A stretch of DNA of 64,000 bases, from the NCBI GenBank assembly GCA_004292855.1, contig RDXN01000048.1, forward strand, positions 1 to 64,000, given 5' to 3'. Below, in pieces: positions 60,506 to 64,000 of this stretch. Every line of letters starts with the position of its first letter. Positions within the stretch are counted from its first letter, which is position 1. The DNA is from Cytophagales bacterium (GTDB lineage Bacteria > Bacteroidota > Bacteroidia > Cytophagales > Spirosomataceae). A program made the position numbers and the translations under genes. The notes beneath the pieces are model-generated. The model saw only the letters and a program-made list of their open reading frames with translations, had not been told where the DNA came from and did no database searches.

Positions 60506-61474
60506 CTACACCAGCCCCTCCCGCAGCAGATCGTGCAGATGCACAAAACCCACTAACGCCCCCTCCTCCAGTACCAGCAGTTGCGTGATGTTGCGGTCCT
60601 GCATGATTTCGAGAGCCTGCACGGCGTAGTCGTCCGGTCCAATGTGGAGCGGGTTGGCGGTCATGATGTCGCGGGCGGTCAAATGGCGATAGTCGTCGTG
60701 GCGGCTCACCATCCGGCGTACGTCGCCGTCTGTGATGACCCCTATTACCTGCCCGGTTTCATCAACCACCGCCGTGGCCCCCAACCGCCCCGCCGACATC
60801 GTCAGCATGGCATCGTGGATGGTCGCATCGGGGCTAATGGCCGGGCATTGGTTGTGCGGATACAGATCACACACTTTCAGGTAGAGCTTTTTGCCGAGCG
60901 CACCGCCCGGATGGTAGCGGGCAAAGTCGTGCCGGGTGAAGTCACGGGCTACGAGCAGGGCAATCGCCAGCGCGTCACCAACGGCCAGGGCAACTGTGGT
61001 GCTCGTCGTGGGGGCGAGGTTGAGCGGGTCGGCCTCGCGCTCGGCGTGGGCGTGCAACACACAGTCGGCATGTTGGGCGAGGTGTGAGTCAGCATCGCTC
61101 ACGAGGGCGATGAGTTTAGCACCTGTGCGGTGAATTAGTGGCACCAGTACTTTTATTTCGGGCGTATTGCCGCTCTTTGAGATAGCCAGCACCACATCGT
61201 CGGGCTGAATCATACCCAAATCGCCGTGGATAGCATCGGCAGCGTGCATAAACAGGGCTGGGGTGCCGGTCGAGTTGAGCGTGGCCACGATTTTCTGCCC
61301 GATAATTGCACTCTTGCCAATGCCCGTCACAACCACCCGCCCACGAGCCGCCAACACGACCTCCACGCAATGATCGAAGCGATGATCCAGAAATTGAGCG
61401 GCCTTTTCAATGGCCCCGGCTTCGGCTCGAAGCACCTCGCGGGCAATAGCCTGCGGATTTTTTGTCCTTTTCAC
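60506..61474 (-). CDS. kdsD: Arabinose-5-phosphate isomerase (KpsF/GutQ family)
   Basis: A 322-residue protein with an N-terminal SIS sugar-isomerase domain (about 30-180: VVVTGIGKSAIIGQKIVATLNSTGTP, LAISKSGNTPEI) and two CBS domains (about 205-265 and 270-322: ATAVVDETGQVIGVITDGDVRRM and TQLLVLEEGALVGFVHLHDLL). It interconverts ribulose-5-phosphate and arabinose-5-phosphate, the first step toward Kdo of LPS. Length is normal. Confidence 0.93.
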   Translation of the reverse strand: MKRTKNPQAIAREVLRAEAGAIEKAAQFLDHRFDHCVEVVLAARGRVVVTGIGKSAIIGQKIVATLNSTGTPALFMHAADAIHGDLGMIQPDDVVLAISKSGNTPEIKVLVPLIHRTGAKLIALVSDADSHLAQHADCVLHAHAEREADPLNLAPTTSTTVALAVGDALAIALLVARDFTRHDFARYHPGGALGKKLYLKVCDLYPHNQCPAISPDATIHDAMLTMSAGRLGATAVVDETGQVIGVITDGDVRRMVSRHDDYRHLTARDIMTANPLHIGPDDYAVQALEIMQDRNITQLLVLEEGALVGFVHLHDLLREGLV

Positions 61475-61600
61475 GTTCAGAATTGTATGACCACAACCGA
61501 ATTGGCCTTAAATTCGCTAACTTTAGAAACTAGTTGTAGCGGTATAGGATTTTCAACGACCAATCTTAGACTTATCCGGTACGGGGGGCTATTCGATTGA

Positions 61601-61608
61601 CAAAGATA
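61601..61608 (-). promoter_or_regulatory. Possible -7 promoter box (TATCTTTG) for kdsD
   Basis: The complement of CAAAGATA at 61601-61608 matches TAnnTTTG. It would leave a leader of about 120 nt before the kdsD ATG, and no -33 box is seen. Weak evidence. Confidence 0.3.
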
Positions 61609-61687
61609 CAGCACAGCAAAGCTACCCCTCCGTTGGGTAGTTTCACAAATCACCAGTACCAGTAACTTTTTGTACGACGCGCACGCA

Positions 61688-63898
61688 ATGATGCAGGTTG
61701 ACCAGTTCATACAGGTAACCCTTAAGGAACGATTAAAGGAGATTTTTGGCTATAGCCAGTTCCGGGGCGACCAGGAAGCCATTATTCACAATATTCTGGC
61801 CGGTCAGAATACATTCGTTATCATGCCCACAGGTGCGGGCAAATCACTCTGCTACCAGTTGCCCGCCATTGTAAGTGGGGGAACGGCCATCGTGATTTCG
61901 CCCCTGATTGCCCTGATGAAAAACCAGGTCGATCAGCTCAACGCCTTTGGCATCAACGCCCAGTTTCTGAATTCGACCCTCTCGAAGGCCGAGATGACCA
62001 AAGTCAAGAAAGATACCCTCAATGGGAATCTGAAACTGCTCTACATTGCCCCGGAGTCGTTGACGAAAGAGGAAAATCTGGACTTCCTGAAAAAAGCGAA
62101 TATCTCGTTCGTGGCCATCGACGAAGCCCACTGTATCTCGGAGTGGGGACACGATTTCCGGCCCGAATACCGCAAAATTCGCGGTATCGTCGACAACATC
62201 GGCAACCTGCCCGTAATTGCCCTCACGGCTACGGCGACCCCCAAGGTTCAACTAGACATCCAGAAGAACCTGCAAATGGAGGACGCCCACATTTACAAGA
62301 CGTCGTTCAACCGGAAGAACCTGTACTACGAGATTAAGCCAAAGGTCGACGCCAAAAAGGCCCTCATCAAGTACATCAAGAACAACAAGGGCAAGTCGGG
62401 TATCGTGTATTGCCTGAGCCGCAAAACCGTCGAGGACATTGCCGAGTTGCTGAACGTTAACGACGTGAAGGCGTTGCCCTACCACGCCGGGTTGGACCCC
62501 CTCACGCGGATGAACAATCAGGATGCGTTTCTGAACGAGGAGGTCGATGTGGTTTGTGCTACGATTGCCTTCGGAATGGGGATCGACAAACCCGACGTTC
62601 GATTCGTGATCCACTACGACGCACCTAAATCGCTCGAAGGGTATTACCAGGAAACGGGCCGGTCGGGGCGCGATGGACTGGAGGGTAATTGCGTGATGTT
62701 CTACAGCCACGATGATATTGTGAAGCTGGAGAAGTTCAACAAAGACAAACCCGTTACCGAGCGCGACAACGCCCGACACCTCCTCGGCGAAATGGTGTCG
62801 TATGCCAATTTGGGGTCTTGTCGGCGTCGGCAACTGCTGGGGTATTTTGGTGAGTATGTCGATAAAGACTGCGGTTTTTGCGACAATTGCCTCAAGCCTA
62901 CACACAAATTTAAGGTACAGGACGAGGTTGTGTTGGCTCTGCAAACGGTGTTGCAAACCGATCAGCGGTTCGATGTAAATCACCTTTCGCATGTGCTGAC
63001 GGCCACTGACAACCAGTATATTACGAGCTACGAACACAATCGGCTGGCGGTGTATGGTAAGGGTAAGGAGTTCAACGAAAGCCCCGAACACTGGTGCTCG
63101 CTGATCCGGCAGGTGACAATTTTGGGTTTGCTCGAAAAAGACGTCGACAATTACGGCGTGTTGCGGGTGTCGCAGAAGGGGATGAACTACATCGAAGACC
63201 CGTACCCGATCACGCTTGCCACCGACCACAACTATGATCAGCAAATTGCCGATGGCAAAGCCGACGACGATAAGGACGTGCAACCCTCGAACGGCGGAAA
63301 CGCCTACGACGAAGAGCTGCTTGGCCTGCTGAAAGCCCTCCGCAAGAAGGTCGCCAAAGAGAAAGGCCTGCCTCCATACGTTATTTTTCAGGACCCTTCG
63401 CTCGAAGAAATGGCCACCACCTACCCCGTCACGCGGGAGGAAATGGCTCAGATCAACGGTGTTGGTATGGGGAAGGTACAGAAGTTCGGGCGGCAGTTTA
63501 TCGACCTGATTACCAAATATGTAGATGATAACGAGATCGAGACGGCGAAAGACGTGGTCGTAAAGTCGACCGTCAACAAGTCGAAGATCAAAATTTTTAT
63601 CATTCAGCAGATCGACCGTAAGGTTGACCTCGACGAGATTGCCGAGGCCAAAGATCTGACGATGGAAGACTTGGTTGAAGAAATTGAACACATCTGTTAC
63701 TCCGGCACCCGTCTGACCCTCGATTATTACATTGATCAGATTATTGACGAAGAGAGGCAGGAAGAGATTTTTGATTATTTCATGGTTGCTGAAACCGACA
63801 ACATTGCGGTGGCCATGAAACAATTTACAGGCGACGACTTTACTGAACAGGAGCTTCGCCTGATGAGGATCAAATTCCTGTCGGAAGTAGCGAATTAA
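61688..63898 (+). CDS. recQ: RecQ-family ATP-dependent DNA helicase
   Basis: About 736 residues from ATG 61688; an upstream TTG at 61670 is less likely. Motif 0 GYSQFRGDQEAII, Walker A MPTGAGKS, DEAH box AIDEAHCISEWGHDFRPEY and SAT-like LTATATP define the helicase; motif VI is YYQETGRSGRDG. The zinc-binding/RQC region has the four Cys (SCRRRQLL, CGFCDNC). An HRDC domain follows (about 530-610, LLGLLKALRKKVAKEKGLPP). An extra 130-residue C-terminal tail (HTH-like, DLDEIAEAKDLTMEDLVEEIEHI) is usual in Bacteroidota RecQ1. It unwinds DNA 3' to 5' in recombination and repair. Confidence 0.96.
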   Translation: MMQVDQFIQVTLKERLKEIFGYSQFRGDQEAIIHNILAGQNTFVIMPTGAGKSLCYQLPAIVSGGTAIVISPLIALMKNQVDQLNAFGINAQFLNSTLSKAEMTKVKKDTLNGNLKLLYIAPESLTKEENLDFLKKANISFVAIDEAHCISEWGHDFRPEYRKIRGIVDNIGNLPVIALTATATPKVQLDIQKNLQMEDAHIYKTSFNRKNLYYEIKPKVDAKKALIKYIKNNKGKSGIVYCLSRKTVEDIAELLNVNDVKALPYHAGLDPLTRMNNQDAFLNEEVDVVCATIAFGMGIDKPDVRFVIHYDAPKSLEGYYQETGRSGRDGLEGNCVMFYSHDDIVKLEKFNKDKPVTERDNARHLLGEMVSYANLGSCRRRQLLGYFGEYVDKDCGFCDNCLKPTHKFKVQDEVVLALQTVLQTDQRFDVNHLSHVLTATDNQYITSYEHNRLAVYGKGKEFNESPEHWCSLIRQVTILGLLEKDVDNYGVLRVSQKGMNYIEDPYPITLATDHNYDQQIADGKADDDKDVQPSNGGNAYDEELLGLLKALRKKVAKEKGLPPYVIFQDPSLEEMATTYPVTREEMAQINGVGMGKVQKFGRQFIDLITKYVDDNEIETAKDVVVKSTVNKSKIKIFIIQQIDRKVDLDEIAEAKDLTMEDLVEEIEHICYSGTRLTLDYYIDQIIDEERQEEIFDYFMVAETDNIAVAMKQFTGDDFTEQELRLMRIKFLSEVAN

Positions 63899-64000
<102 letters not shown>

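Noticed and set aside
61477-61710. A 77-codon leftward frame between kdsD and recQ
   Set aside because: It overlaps the start of recQ and the kdsD leader, has no recognisable domain, and its composition is not protein-like; treated as non-coding.
62252-63823. A 523-codon leftward open frame opposite recQ
   Set aside because: It is the antisense shadow of a well-conserved helicase gene, its translation is low-complexity Val/Leu/His-rich with no family match, and no promoter or start context supports it.

Overview
The window comes from a member of the Bacteroidota, most likely order Cytophagales and close to Spirosoma. The reasons are a SusC/SusD pair, several TonB-dependent receptors, DUF4249 and DUF5916 proteins, the gliding-motility lipoprotein GldB, a type IX secretion C-terminal sorting domain, and TAnnTTTG promoter boxes in place of E. 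coli -10/-35 sites. Coding DNA is moderately GC-rich. No rRNA, tRNA, CRISPR array, phage or transposase gene was seen. All calls come from reading the sequence; no homology search was run.

Layout. 1-3.8 kb: tail of a TonB receptor, a DUF4249 lipoprotein, and a tightly coupled leftward operon (unknown acidic protein, ABC ATPase, ABC permease, PAP2 phosphatase). 4.0-13.3 kb: a secreted SGNH esterase with DUF11 repeats faces a 2,229-residue repeat-rich surface protein across a shared terminator. 13.7-18.9 kb: a toxin-antitoxin locus with a damaged PIN toxin, a histidine kinase/LytTR regulator pair, and an Anbu proteasome-like/transglutaminase pair. 19.1-25.9 kb: phosphoglucosamine mutase, HipA-like kinase/DUF3037, MoeB-rhodanese, VanX-type dipeptidase, SpmAB-type membrane protein, patatin. 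26.2-32.2 kb: SusC/SusD/lipoprotein nutrient-uptake operon with a consensus promoter and a terminator. 32.2-39.7 kb: cytochrome c/copper monooxygenase-like protein, redoxin, OmpA, endonuclease III, glycosyltransferase, methyltransferase, aldose epimerase. 39.9-48.2 kb: a second SGNH esterase with a sorting domain, a lipoprotein, a solo LuxR-type regulator, a TonB receptor, RecX and a PorT-like barrel protein. 48.3-56.5 kb: GldB, ABC exporter/Fur pair, class A beta-lactamase, membrane-anchored MutS-like ATPase, GT39 glycosyltransferase. 56.5-64 kb: DUF4143 ATPase, DUF5916 protein, a second damaged PIN toxin with its antitoxin, arabinose-5-phosphate isomerase, RecQ and the start of PurD.

The strongest unusual theme is a dense, diverse set of short palindromic repeats (at least eight sequence families), several of which run into protein-coding sequence. 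One hairpin encodes the start region and signal peptide of the VanX-like enzyme. The beta-lactamase has its start codon in one palindrome and its stop codon in another. A second copy of the first palindrome supplies a possible start for the GT39 enzyme, which also carries an in-frame repeat insertion. A repeat forms the linker of the cytochrome/monooxygenase protein. Other notable signals are a run of eight G in the spacer of a consensus promoter (possible phase variation of the DUF5916 gene), four TAGGTA-type motifs at exact 11-bp phasing upstream of the lipoprotein/esterase genes, and two separate PIN-toxin loci whose toxins are broken while the antitoxins are intact.
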